DNA from: Planctomycetota bacterium
Lineage (GTDB): Bacteria > Planctomycetota > UBA1135 > UBA2386
Assembly (NCBI GenBank): GCA_020638695.1
Contig: JACKIB010000012.1
Span: forward strand, 1-64,000
DNA length: 64,000 nt
Direction: 5' to 3'
Part shown: piece after piece, positions 27,002 through 37,515 of the stretch
Numbering within the stretch: the first letter of the stretch is position 1
Layout of the letters: every line of letters begins with the position of its first letter
The notes under the pieces: model-generated
What the model saw: the letters and a program-made list of their open reading frames with translations, nothing else
Databases searched by the model: none
What the model was told of the DNA's origin: nothing
Program-made: the position numbers and the translations under genes

Positions 27002-29834
27002 ATGACGAACCCCTGCCGCCTGGCGCATCTCGCAATCCTCCTGCTGCCGCTCACCGCACTTCCAGCGCAATCCGCGGCGCTCCACGACGAGATGGAGTTC
27101 GTGCGCGGCTTGGTCTCAGAGCTGCGGTTCATCGATCTCGCTCAGCTCGAGGTCGACCAACTCAAGAAAATGCAGGACAGCGGCGACTTCAAGCTGGTCG
27201 CGCAGTTGCACATCGACGTGTCGCTGCAGGGCGCCAAGCGCCACTCGGATCGCGCGCAACAACGCGCGCTATGCAGGACGCCATCGAGAAGTCCTCGGAG
27301 TTCGTCGACCGCTACTCCGGCGAACCGGTGGCGGCGAAGGCGCGGGTGACGATGGCCGACGCCTGCATCGAGTTCGGCAACTTCCTCAACGAGGAGCTCG
27401 AGTTGGCGCGCGAGGAGAACCCCGACAAGGTCGCCGGTCTCGAGGAAGAAGCCGCCGCGATCTTCCGCAAGGGCGTGGAGGCAGCCAAGAACAGCGAGGT
27501 CGCCTTCAAGAACGAAGGCAACAAGATCGAGCAGTTCGTCGCGATGCTGCGCCGCGGCATCCTGATCCGGGAGCACGCCCGCGCCGTGCCGAAGGATCGC
27601 ACGTACCCTGTGCGGCGAGGCATCGGACGTGTTCGAGGAGCTCATCCTCGAGGTCGGTGAGGAGACGATCCTCGGCCAAAGGCGCTGTTCGAGCGCTCCA
27701 AGATCGCCGAGGTCAAGGGCGAGCTGGCCGCGGCGGCGTCGCGCTACAAGGACACGATCTCGGCGATCTACACCTCGCTGACCGACCCCGATGCAGGCCT
27801 GCCCGAGTCAGCGCAGCGCAGCGATGTTCGAGATGATGCAGGAGGTCTACGACCGGGCCGCGACAGTTCAGTACAAGCAAGGCAACAGCGAGGCCGTGCT
27901 GGCACTGGTCACCGAGCTGCAGAAGCGCATCAAGGAGTTCCAGACCGAACCCACTACCTCTACGGCGCGTCGATCATGTTGACCGCGGCACGGGTCAAAA
28001 CCCGCATCGCCGTCCCAGTCCGACGTCAGCGAAGCACTGAAGACCGCCAAGGAGATCAACAAGGACCACGCCAACGACTACGTCGGGTTGAAGGCGAAGT
28101 ATCTGATCCGCGACATCCTGCGCAGCAAGGCCGATCTGGTGACCGGCGCGCTGCTGCTCGAGAGGTGGCCCGCGGTGACTACCAGGAGAAGAACTACGAC
28201 GCGGCGATCGACGGCTTCAAGCGGGCGATCAACGGCATGGACGCCGAGCCGCAAGAAGCTCGGCTTCGACGCGTGGGTGCTGATCGGCCGCGCCAACCAG
28301 GCGATGAAGCGCGACCTCGAGGCCGCGATGGCGTTCTCCGCGCGCTCGACGAGTTCGGCGCCGAACTGCAGGCCAGAACGACAACGACACCAACCAGAAG
28401 CTGCGCGCCACGGCGACCGCAGCAGCGTCCTGCCTCGGCCGCGCCCTCGAGCGCGCTGGCCAACACGCGGCGTTCACCGACCTCAAGAGCAAGATCGACG
28501 GCCAGCTCAGCGACTACAACCCGGACGTCGCCACTGCCGGTGACTACGCCAGGGGTCTGCAGGCCAAGGCCAAGAACAGTTTCGCCGACGCGGCCCAGCT
28601 GTTCTTCGCGGTGCAGCCGAGCTTCCCGAAATGCGAACTCGCGATCGGCCATGGCATCGAGTGCCTGTTCCGCGCCAACAAGTTCGACGAGGCGCTGAAG
28701 AAGATCGAGGAAATACCGCAGTTGGGCGAAGCAGACCGCGATTCCCGAGGATGACCGAGTGCGGCGCGGCTACCGGCCGCAGGCGCTCGCCTGGGTGCAC
28801 TACACCCAGGGTCGCATCCTCTACGAGCGCGCCCGCGGTAAGGACGGCAAGCCCGACCTGACCAAGTTCAAGGACGTCAAAGCACCTGCTCGAGTTCGAG
28901 GCAACGCACGCCGCGCACGCCCGCAGCAGATGGTGAAGGTGCACGAGATGCTCGGCCACGCCTACCTGGAGGTCGGCCAAGACGACAAAGGCAGTGGCTC
29001 GCTACAACACCCTCAAGAACCTGGGCACGATCACTCCCGACGCGCACAAGTTCCTCGGCGCGAAGATCTTCAACACCTACACCGATCAGGTGCGGGCGCT
29101 GGAGACCGAGATGAACTCCTGGTCGAGAAGAAGCAGGACGCGACCGCCACCGGGACCAAGCTCCGGCTGCTCCGCCAACAGGCGCTCGACCTCGGACTCG
29201 ACTACGCCCGCACCATCGGCAAGCCGGCCTACGCGCTGCTCTACAACACCATGCGCCTCGCCGAGGAGCTGGAGGATTGGCCGAAGTGCGAGAAGGCGGC
29301 GGAGATGATCCTCAAGCTATACTGAAGTCGAAGGCGGGGAGCTTTCGCCAGGTGCGTCCGGTGCTCGGCTACGCGTTGCTGCGCCAGTCGGGCCGCATGC
29401 AGGAGGCGCTCGACATCCTAGAGAAGGCCGAGAAGCAGCTCGCCAAGGGCAAGAAGACCAGCGCCTACTACGAGTGCTGCGCTACAAGGCGCTGGCTCTC
29501 GGCGGCTGGCCGGCGATGGACAAGGACGGCATCAACTACGAGCCGAAGACCGGGCTGGGCAAGCCGGCGGAGGCGTACCAGATCTACTACCTGTCCGAGT
29601 ACCGCAAGTTCGCCACCAACTCCAAGCGGACGCCGCGCTACTCCCTGCCGTGGTATGCCGCTTCCACCTGGAGCGTACTTCGCCCGTCACGCGCAGTCGA
29701 AGGACGACAAGTTCCGCACCCGCGCCGAAGCCCTCTACGGCATCGCGCAGAACGTCGACGACTTCGCGACGCTGCGTTCCCTCGGCCCCGAGGGGGTCCG
29801 CATCCACAACCTCTTCCAACGGATCCAGAAGTGA
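27002..29834 (+). CDS. Exported TPR protein 1 of the secretin-Exb locus, frameshifted
   Basis: Joined across many indels this is about 940 residues. It has a signal peptide (LAILLLPLTALPAQS) followed by helical repeats along the whole length (EKSSEFVDRYSGEPVAAKARVTMADACIEFGNFL; YQEKNYDAAIDGFKRAINGMD; GHAYLEVGQDDKG; LGYALLRQSGRMQEALDILEKAEKQLAKG). No enzymatic motif was seen. The start ATG at 27002 begins the signal peptide. Its TGA overlaps the GTG of the next TPR gene (GTGA), so the two are coupled. In the context of ExbB/ExbD and secretins it may be a periplasmic scaffold, but that is inferred from position only. The frame changes roughly every 100-300 bp. Confidence 0.7.
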
Positions 29835-30981
29835 CCGCACCGCGACCTGCAACCCCGTTCCGCCTCTGCGCCACGGCGCTGGCGATCCTCTCCTCGCTCG
29901 GTGCGCTCGCCGCGCAGAACAAGGAGTTCGGCGACACCGTTCTGCGCAAGACCGGCGGACACACCACCAGCTGCAAGATCGTCGGCTTGGCGGTCGACAA
30001 GGTCACCTACCAGAAGTCCGGCGGCAAGCCGACCGACATCCCGGCCAGCCAGGTCGTGGGCCTGCGGTTCGGCGACGCCCCCAGGAGTTCGCCAGCGCGG
30101 AGTCGGCTGAGCGGCGCGGCGACTTGATCGGCGCGAGCAAGCTGTTCAGCGAAGCGGCGAAGAAGGCCACCCGCGATCTCGTCAAGCACGCCGCGACCTT
30201 CCACGCCGGAGCGTGCCTGTCGCGCGCGGCGACGAAGGACTCGACCCAAGCCAACAGCGCGATCGCCGCGCTCGAGGCCTACCTGTCGGCCGAGGCCAAC
30301 GGCTACTTCGTTCCCGAAGCCAAGGTGCGGCTGGCCCAGGCGCGGCTGGCGAACAACGATTCGGCAGGTGCAGAGGCGATGATCGCTCCGCTCGAGGGCG
30401 AAGCGACCACCGCGGGCTGGGCACTGCGCTGGAATGCGCTGCTGAAGGCCACCAGGCCGCTGCGCAGTTCGCGCAGGGCAAGTTCGCCGACGCGCGCGCC
30501 AGCTACCAGGGCGTCGCGCTGTCGGTCGACGCGGCGCTCGGCCAGGAGCCGCTGCACGCCGCCGAGCTGAACCCGCTCAAGACCGAGGCGCTGGTGATGC
30601 AAGGCGAGTCGTTCATCAGCGAGAAGCTGTGCGACGACGCGCTGAACTACTACCGCGGCTTGGCATCCACCAACGCGCGCGGCATCCGCGCCGCAGCCCT
30701 CGCCAGGCAGGGCCAGATCCTGTTCCTCAAGGCCAGCACCAACAACGACGTCGGCACGCTGCGCCAAGCTCAGCTGGAACTGGCTCGGGCGGCGATCGGG
30801 CCCGACTCCAACCCGACGAGCAGCGCCAAGGCGCTGTGCTTCACCGCCAAGGTGCTGAAGGCGCTCGGTGACAACGAGAAGAACGAGCGCGGCGCGGGCC
30901 AAGACCTACCTGCAGAGCGTGCGCGCCCAGTGCGCCACCACCCCGTGGGCCAACCTCGCGCGCAAGGAGCTCGACGGCTGA
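29831..30981 (+). CDS. Exported TPR protein 2 of the secretin-Exb locus, frameshifted
   Basis: About 380 residues when read across indels near 30085, 30460 and 30890. It has a signal peptide (LCATALAILSSLGALAAQN), a short beta-rich segment (FGDTVLRKTGGHTTSCKIVGLAVDKVTYQKSGGK..IPASQVVGLRFGD) and then TPR-like helices (RGDLIGASKLFSEAAKKATRDLVKHAATFHAGACL; ALSVDAALGQEPLHAAELNPLKTEALVMQGESFISEKL). The end is VRAQCATTPWANLARKELDG. The start is the GTG at 29831, overlapping the stop of the preceding TPR gene. No enzymatic motif was seen. A 220-bp gap precedes the ExbB gene. Confidence 0.68.
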
Positions 30982-31204
30982 ATGCCGCCGACCCATCGGA
31001 CGGTGGCCACGGCACCGGACGAGCGGGTCGGCCCCAGACATTTTCTTGCGGATTGGCCAGCGCCGGGGTTTCCGGTTGCCCGAGCCTTGCGCACACTTCC
31101 CTGACTCTGCTCATCCCCCTCTAACCCTTCGACCCCGCGGGCCTTCCCCCGAGCCGATGTCCCCTACGGCTCCCCTGCTGGCCCGACCAAACCGTCCCAT
31201 CATC

Positions 31205-31939
31205 ATGAAGCTGAACAAGTTCGTCGCCTCCGTCCCAACCTTCCTGGTCCTTGCGTCCACCGCGATGGCGCAGGACGCCCCGGCACCGAGCGCACAAACC
31301 CGGTGATGGACGCGTTCAAGAACGCGGGCACGATCGGTTGGATCATCGTGGGTATCTCGATCCTCTCGCTGGCGCTGATCATCGAGAACTTCGCGACCCT
31401 CAAGCGCGACAAGATCGCGCCGCCGGACCTGATCGACGAGCTCGAGGCACTGTTCGACGAGAAGAACTTCCAGGAGGCGCTGGACCTCTGCGAGCGAGCG
31501 CAACTACTCTGACCAATGTGGTCGCCGCGGGCCTGGCAAAGCTCGGCCACCCGTTCGAGACCATGCAGTCCTCGGTGCGCGAGATGGAGGACGAGGAGTC
31601 GGTCAAGCTGTTCCAGAAGATCGGCTACCTGTCGCTGATCGCCGCGACAGCGCCGATGATGGGTCTGCTCGGCACCGTGACCGGTATGTTCGTGACGTTC
31701 GGTGACATCGCGCGCCGCCGGTGGCTCAGGTGAGCCCGGCCCAGCTCGCCGGTGGTATCAAGCTGGCACTCACCACCACCATCTTCGGTCTGTGCGTGGC
31801 GATCCCGGTCGGCGCGTTCTACTTCATGTTCCGCAACCGCGTGGTGCGGACCACCATCGAGGTCAACGCGATCGCCGAGGACCTTTTCGAGCGATTCCGT
31901 GCGCCAAGGCGTGATCCGAGGCCGGCGTCCGGACGTTGA
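31205..31939 (+). CDS. MotA/TolQ/ExbB proton-channel family protein, frameshifted
   Basis: About 235 residues across three or four indels. It begins with a cleavable-looking signal (KFVASVPTFLVLASTAMAQ), which ExbB proteins of some groups carry. The first channel helix follows (AGTIGWIIVGISILSLALIIENFATL), then a cytoplasmic segment (IDELEALFDEKNFQEALDLCE). The diagnostic second and third helices are LIAATAPMMGLLGTVTGMFVTFGDIA and LAGGIKLALTTTIFGLCVAIPVGAFYFMF. ExbB/TolQ pentamers conduct protons and drive ExbD-type partners in the inner membrane. Three ExbD-like genes follow directly. The exact C-terminus is uncertain because of an indel near 31900. Confidence 0.85.
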
Positions 31940-31989
31940 CGTCCGTGCGCTGACCGCGCAACCGCAAGAACCTCAGCCAAGGAGCGACC

Positions 31990-32522
31990 ATGGCAAACCT
32001 GGATGCCGTCAAGAAGACGCGAAGCTGGACGCGACGCCGATGATCGACTGCGTCTTCCTGCTGATGATCTTCTTCGTGCTGGTGATCGACCTCAGCCAGA
32101 CCGACCTCGAAGACCTGATCCTGCCGAAGGCGAAGTACGTCAGCCGGACGACCAGCCACCGACGTGCGACCGATCGCCAACATCAATCAGGGTGGCGACG
32201 TGATCTAAAGGGCAACACCTACTACGCGGCGGCCCAGCACGGCGAGAACTACGAGGGTATGAAGAAGTTGCTCGTCGAGTGGCGCAACACCTTGAAGCTC
32301 ACCTACAAGCCGCTCAAGGAAGGACAGGCGGTGTCGGCCAAGAACCCGAACATCCCCGATGACCCGGTGCTGGTCCGCGCCGACAAGTGGACCGAGTGGC
32401 ACTACGTCGGCAAGTTCATGACCGCGTGCAGTCAGCCCTACGCGCAGTTCTGGAAGCTCGAGCTGGCGATGAGCGAGATCGACAAGGAAGACAAGATGCT
32501 CAAGGCACAGAAGGCCAAGTAA
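31990..32522 (+). CDS. ExbD/TolR family protein 1, frameshifted
   Basis: About 178 residues. The ATG at 31990 has AAGGAG at the right distance. After a short cytoplasmic N-terminus (MANLDAVKK) comes the ExbD helix KLDATPMIDCVFLLMIFFVLVIDL, whose Asp in PMID is the expected proton-coupling residue. The periplasmic part contains PIANINQGGDVI, the usual ExbD strand, then a helix-rich region. Three indels disrupt it (near 32020, 32140, 32205). ExbD works with ExbB to turn the proton gradient into motion. It differs most from the other two ExbD genes and may be the partner with a distinct role. Confidence 0.83.
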
Positions 32523-32536
32523 CAGGGAGACACACC

Positions 32537-33119
32537 ATGGCCAGAAAGTCCAGACGACAGCTGATGAAGGAAGAGGTCACCAAGGAAGTCGAGATCGACA
32601 TGACCCCCATGATCGACGTGGTCTTCCTGCTGATCATTTTCTTCCTCTGCATCGACTTCAAGATCCTCGAGTCCAAGCTCCCCGCGTACTACCGAAGGAC
32701 AAGGGCAGCCAACCTGAGAGGGTCGAACCGCAAGAGCAGTTGCGGATCAAGATCGTGCTCGACCGCAAGGGGAGAAGAGCCTCCGCCCGGCGGCCAAGCA
32801 CGCCCTACTACCTGGTCGGTCACAAGGGTGCACTACACCGTGGGCCCGAAGAAGGTCGAGACGCTCGACGAGCTGAAGGACGAGCTGAAGAAGATCCACG
32901 ACGATCCGAACCGGCGCGTGCCCGATCCGAAGAAGCCAGGCAGCAAGAAGGTGATGGGCGTCGTGATCGAGCCGGACACCGGGACGGTCTACGGCGACGT
33001 CGCGCCGTGCGTCGACGCGGTCAAGTTCGTCGGTTTCGACGACATCAACTTCGGCGGCGGGCTCGGCAGTGAGACGGGCGGCAAAATGCGCGAAGAAGCC
33101 GCGCAAGAAGAAGAAGTAG
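32537..33119 (+). CDS. ExbD/TolR family protein 2, frameshifted
   Basis: About 195 residues. The ATG at 32537 is preceded by GGGAGA. It opens MARKSRRQLMKEE and has the helix IDMTPMIDVVFLLIIFFLCIDF with the key Asp in PMID. The periplasmic part carries LRIKIVLDRKGEKSLRPA, VHYTVGPKKVETLDELKDELKKIHDDP, and VVIEPDTGTVYGDVAPCVDAVKFVGFDDINFGGG. It ends in a lysine-rich tail. It is a close paralogue of ExbD 3: both keep CIDFKILESKLPAYLPKD and VYGDVAxCVDAVKFVGFDDIxFGGG. Near 32687 TACTACCG lacks the C seen in the sister gene's TACCTGCC. The gene begins 14 bp after ExbD 1. Confidence 0.85.
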
Positions 33120-33332
33120 TGGGTCGCGCGCCGCCGGGTCCGACTCGGCGGCGCACCGCAGGCCGCGACGCGAGTCTGCGACAGGTTGGGGAAGCGGGAG
33201 TTCGCGGGGAGACGGGGTCGTCCACCTTCCTGCGGACTCCCCACGATGACCGACGCACTCAGTGAACCGACCTCCGCCGACGGCGTTGGGCGCTCCTGGC
33301 ACAGAACCCCCGGGCCGGGAGAGACCTACACC

Positions 33333-33872
33333 GTGAGGTCAAAGCACAGGCGGAAGCAGAGGCGCGACGCGACCACCTCGGAGTCCGAGGTCGACATGAC
33401 ACCAATGATCGACGTCGTCTTCTTGCTGATCGTGTTCTTCCTCTGCATCGACTTCAAGATCCTCGAATCCAAGCTCCCGCCTACCTGCCCAAGGACACAA
33501 GGGCAGCCGAGGAGGCGAGACAATGGAACCGCAGGAGAAGCTGCGGATCCGGATCGTGCTCGACCGCCGCGGTGAGAAGACCCTGCGCCCGGCAGCGAAG
33601 AACGCGTTTACTGGCCAGGACACAAGGTGCACTTCAGCGTGGGGGCGACCCGGGCCGACTCTGCTCGACGACCTGAAGCGCGAGCTGGAGGAGCTCCACC
33701 GCGACCCGCGCTGGAGCGTGCCCGATCCAAGCGGCCCGGTCGGATGAAGCCGATGTCCGTGGTGATCGAGCCCGACGCTGGCACGGTCTACGGCGACGTC
33801 GCGGCATGCGTCGACGCGGTCAAATTCGTCGGCTTCGACGACATCCACTTCGGCGGCGGCGGCGGGCGCTAG
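33333..33872 (+). CDS. ExbD/TolR family protein 3, frameshifted
   Basis: About 180 residues from the GTG at 33333, chosen because its leader GGGAGAGACCTACACC mirrors that of ExbD 2. An upstream ATG at 33246 would add 29 residues without similarity. The helix VDMTPMIDVVFLLIVFFLCIDF carries the conserved Asp. The periplasmic part matches ExbD 2 block for block (LRIRIVLDRRGEKTLRPAAKNAF; DSLDDLKRELEELHRDPRWSVPDP; MSVVIEPDAGTVYGDVAACVDAVKFVGFDD). The indel near 33478 is a C missing from CTCCCCGCC. One ExbB with three ExbD genes is more than the standard set. Confidence 0.84.
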
Positions 33873-34709
33873 GCGTCGCGAGATCGTGAGGTTGTTGGCA
33901 GATGAACGGGCGGGTTCTGCGAGGAGGCGGGGTGCCTCCCCGTCGAGGAGCAGGCTCTGACGTTCGACGACGCCAGCACCGACCTCGCGCGATCGCAGAA
34001 GCGCGGTCACGAGCAGTCCGGGCCAGATGCCCGGGTCAGCCGCCGGCATCGCCGTGCGCCCAGGCCGCCCGGTCAGGCCCTCACCCGCGGTCGGGTGGCA
34101 ATGCCAGCGGTCGCCGAGCGCCGCTCGACCCTCGACGAGGGCCGGGTCCGCTTCCGTCGCGGTAGGGACGAAACCCGCGCGGAGAATGCCGAGCGGTCGC
34201 CCTTCGGGACCTGGGTCACAGGCGGGTTCACCCCTGTGGACAGGGGCCAGCCAGGCCTGAGGCGCAGTCGCGAATTCGCCGACTCGGCCGCGAGGTCTCG
34301 ATCGGAGCTCCCCGGTCGCGCCCGCGTCGCGACCCGCCCGACGCGCGGGTCGCGAGCCGAGCTGACGGTCTGGGAGGCACCCGCCAGCCACCCTGAGGCC
34401 CCTTCGAAACCCGCCATTGCACTCGTGCGGCGCGCCGCACGGGACGAGCTGGCAACCCCAAAGACCCGGAGATCGAGGTGGCACCGGGATCAGGCGACAG
34501 CTAATTTTCGGCGTCTCCAACCCCCGCGGCATACGGCTCGGCCGCAGGGTTCCTCTCGCACGGATGCCACGCGCCACTCGAACCATCGCCGGTTTCCTGG
34601 TCGCAGTCGCTCATTGCAGCGACGGCGTGTGCCCGCCCCTCTCGAGTCGAAGCCTCCGCTCCCTATCGGCCGGCCGGTTCCCCTCACCGGCTCGCCCCTA
34701 CTGAGACCA
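33873..34709. other. Long intergenic region before the second secretin
   Basis: About 840 bp with no gene recognised on either strand. 33873-33899 repeats the short sequence at 4501-4528 with two bases missing. An imperfect inverted partner (GCCAGCACCGACCTCGCGCGATCG-like) lies around 33973-33996. The size suggests that secretin 2 has its own promoter. Confidence 0.4.
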
Positions 34710-37305
34710 ATGCAGATGAACGGCCGTCCCAAGCTCTGTGCAGTCCTCACCGCCTTGCTGTGTGCGATCGCGGCCTGTTCCACCCAAACCACCGATCCGC
34801 AGCTGCTGCCGAAGGGGCCAGGGTCGATGCGGCGACCGGCACCCTCGCGGCGCCGGCCCCCGCAAAGCAAGACCCGCAGGACAAGCTGATGCAGGAGCGC
34901 GAGCGCTTCCTCATCCAGAAATGCTGTCCGACGCCCGCCGCGCGCCGCGCTCGAAGCCGCAGCTGGCGATGGCCTTCCTGCTGGAGGCGGAGAAGCTGGA
35001 TCCGGCGAACCGCGAAGTGCTGCGTGAGCTGCAGTCGCTGCGCGCCGAGTCCGGGCAGGCAGCGGGCACCGCGAACACCTTCGACAAGGCGATGCAGGAT
35101 CGGCAGAAGATCCAGCAGCAGGCGGCCCGCGCTCGCGTGGAGGCATACCTGCAGCAGGGCAAGGAGCTGCTCCGCGCGTCGAACTTCGACCTGGCGATCC
35201 AGCAGTTCCGCGCCGCGAAGTTGCAGATCGAGGCCTTGCCTTGGGTCAACTGGAAGCCCCTCGAGGACCAGACCAGAGGGCTGCTCAACGACGCCGAGGC
35301 CAAGCGCACCGCCTACGAGTCGGAGATGGTGGACGCCCAGCAGGCGGCCGCCCGCCAGAAGACCATGGAGGCCGAGGCGCGCGAGCGGGCGCATCACGGC
35401 CAAGGTCAACAAGCTGATCCAGACCGCCGAGAAGGCGTTCGTGGTGCGGCGATTCAAGGAGGCCCAGCACCTGGCCGAACTGGCGCTGTCCGAGGACCCG
35501 GGCAACCCGCTGGCTCGCGACCTCTACAACGCTTCCAGCAAGTCGATGCGAGCGGCCTTCAAGGAGCAGTAAGCTTCCGCGAGAAGGCGATCGAGTACCT
35601 CCGCAACCGCGAAGCGCGCGAGGACCTGCTCAACCCGCAGACCGAAGTGATGCGGGTCAACGGATCGACGTGGGCGCGTGCGGTGCGGCGCGGTGGCCAG
35701 AAGCTGCCGAGCATCGCGCTGGATCCGGAGGACGCGGCAACCACCAAGCGCGTCGCGGAGACCGAGATCGGTCGCATGTCGTTCAAGCCGGACGGCAACG
35801 GCCCCTATCAGGAGGCCTTCAAGGTGCTGGCGACGCAGTCCCCGGTCACGATCATCGTGACCAACGAGGGCAAGAGGTGATCACCGGCGAGGACCTCAAG
35901 CTCGACCTGGACCTGGTCACGCCGATGACGCTCAAGAACATGCTGAACTTGATGTGCGGCAAGAGCGAGAAGCTGGCGTGGACGATCCGCAACGGCGTGG
36001 TGCTGATCACCAACAAGACCAAGGCCGGCGGCGACAACGTGCTGGTCACCCACGACATCCGGAGCCTGATCTTCCCGACCACCGCGTTCCTTCCCGCGTC
36101 GATCTCGAACCTGCCGACCGGTGACTCGGAGTCGACCGTGCCGCGCACCGGTGGCGAGTCCGACGGAAAGGTGGCGCTGATCGAGATGGACACGCTGGTG
36201 TCGCAGATCAAGGCCGCGACCGGGACGGGCTACTGGGACGGCGAGAGCGGGCGTCGATCGACCAGGTCGACGGCGGCTACCTGCTGATCAAGGCCAACCC
36301 GAAGATGCAGCACGAGGTCGCCAAGTTCTTGGCCGACATGGTTCGCATCTCGACCGCGGTGGTGACCGTCGAGACCAAGTTCCTCACCATCAACGAGAAC
36401 TTCCTGCAGGAGGTCGGTGTCGACTTCCGTGGCACCGGCGGCGCCGGCAACAAGGGCACGGTCGCCCCGCTGGACGACCTGTCCAACGGCCTGCAGACCA
36501 ACGCGTCGGCCGGCCGAGACAACTCCAGCACCGCCGACCCGCGGCCAGCCCGCTGTCGGGCTTCTTCTACGACGACGGCGGTGACGGCGACTACCGCGGC
36601 CGCACCGAGAACTTCTTCACCGACCGGCTGGGTCGCATCCTGACCCCGACCGGTGGCCTCACCGCGGCCTGGACCTACCTGAACGACCTTCAGGTCAACA
36701 TGATCTTCCGCGCCGTCGAGAAGAGCGAGAGCGCGCAGCTGGTGAACGCGCAGACCGTCACCGTGTTGAACAACAACCGCGCCAACGTCTCGGTGATCAA
36801 CCAGACCTCCTACGTGCGCGACTTCGACGTGGAAGTGGCCCAGGCGTCGTTCATCGCCGACCCGAAGATCGACGTGATCCACGACGGCATCGTGCTGGAC
36901 GTGCGGCCGATCATCCGCCACGACCGTCGCAGCGTCACGCTGGTGCTCGAGCCGACGGTGGCGCAGCTGCAGCGGCCGATTCCGACCTTCACCACTTCGC
37001 TCGCCGGCTCCACCCTGCCGGTCACCCTGCAGCTGCCGGTGCTCACCGTGAAGTCGGTGGCGACGACCGCGCAGGTGCCGGACGGCGGCTCGGTGCTGAT
37101 CGGCGGGCTGCGCACCATCCTGAGCCGCGAGCGCCGCGCCGAGGTGCCGATCTTCTCGAAGATCCCGATTCTGTCGTTCTTCTTCAAGCAGGAGGGCGTC
37201 GTCGACGAAAGCTCGTCGCTGATGGTGCTGGTGAAGGCGAAGATCACCGACGTGGTCGATCACGCGAACGACTACCAAGCCAGCGTCGACGCGCTCGGCA
37301 AGTAG
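34710..37305 (+). CDS. Lipoprotein secretin (GspD/PilQ-like) with TPR N-terminus, copy 2, frameshifted
   Basis: About 865 residues across roughly seven indels; the last 300 residues are clean. It has a lipobox (LLCAIAAC), helical repeats (QLAMAFLLEAEKLDPANREVLRELQSL; RVEAYLQQGKELLRASNFDLAIQQFRAAKL), a secretin N-domain (DLKLDLDLVTPMTLKNMLNLMCGKSEKLAWTIRNGVVLIT) and the ring domain (VVTVETKFLTINENFLQEVGVDFRG; LNDLQVNMIFRAVEKS; VLNNNRANVSVINQTSYV; AQVPDGGSVLIGGLR; EVPIFSKIPILSFFF). It shares the DDGGDGD..GRTEN insertion with copy 1. Near 35570 the frame breaks at QYSFRE, with one base missing. It is probably an outer-membrane pore linked to the ExbBD motor. A strong terminator follows. Confidence 0.83.
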
Positions 37306-37341
37306 TCCGTCGGATCGAACCGGGGGCACTGCGACCCTCCC

Positions 37342-37367
37342 ACGACGCCCGCGAAAGCGGGCGTCGT
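37342..37367 (+). terminator. Rho-independent-like terminator after secretin 2
   Basis: ACGACGCCCGC, loop GAAA, GCGGGCGTCGT forms a perfect 11-bp GC-rich stem with a GNRA-type loop, followed by CGTTTC, 37 bp after the secretin stop. It closes the secretin-Exb transcript and separates it from the HAD gene. Confidence 0.8.
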
Positions 37368-37515
37368 CGTTTCAACCCGAGCGCGCAGCGAGCAGGGAGC
37401 GACGCCAGGGTGAACATCCTCCGTCACCCGCGATTCGCGAGGCGCGAACCGGCGCGCTGGCCCCGCCGCGCTCGAGGGCTACAATGCGTGCCCCCGCGGC
37501 CCGCGGAGCCGAAGC

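Noticed and set aside
33339..34586. 415-residue minus-strand frame
   Set aside because: Half of it is antisense to ExbD 3 and the rest lacks any motif or start context.
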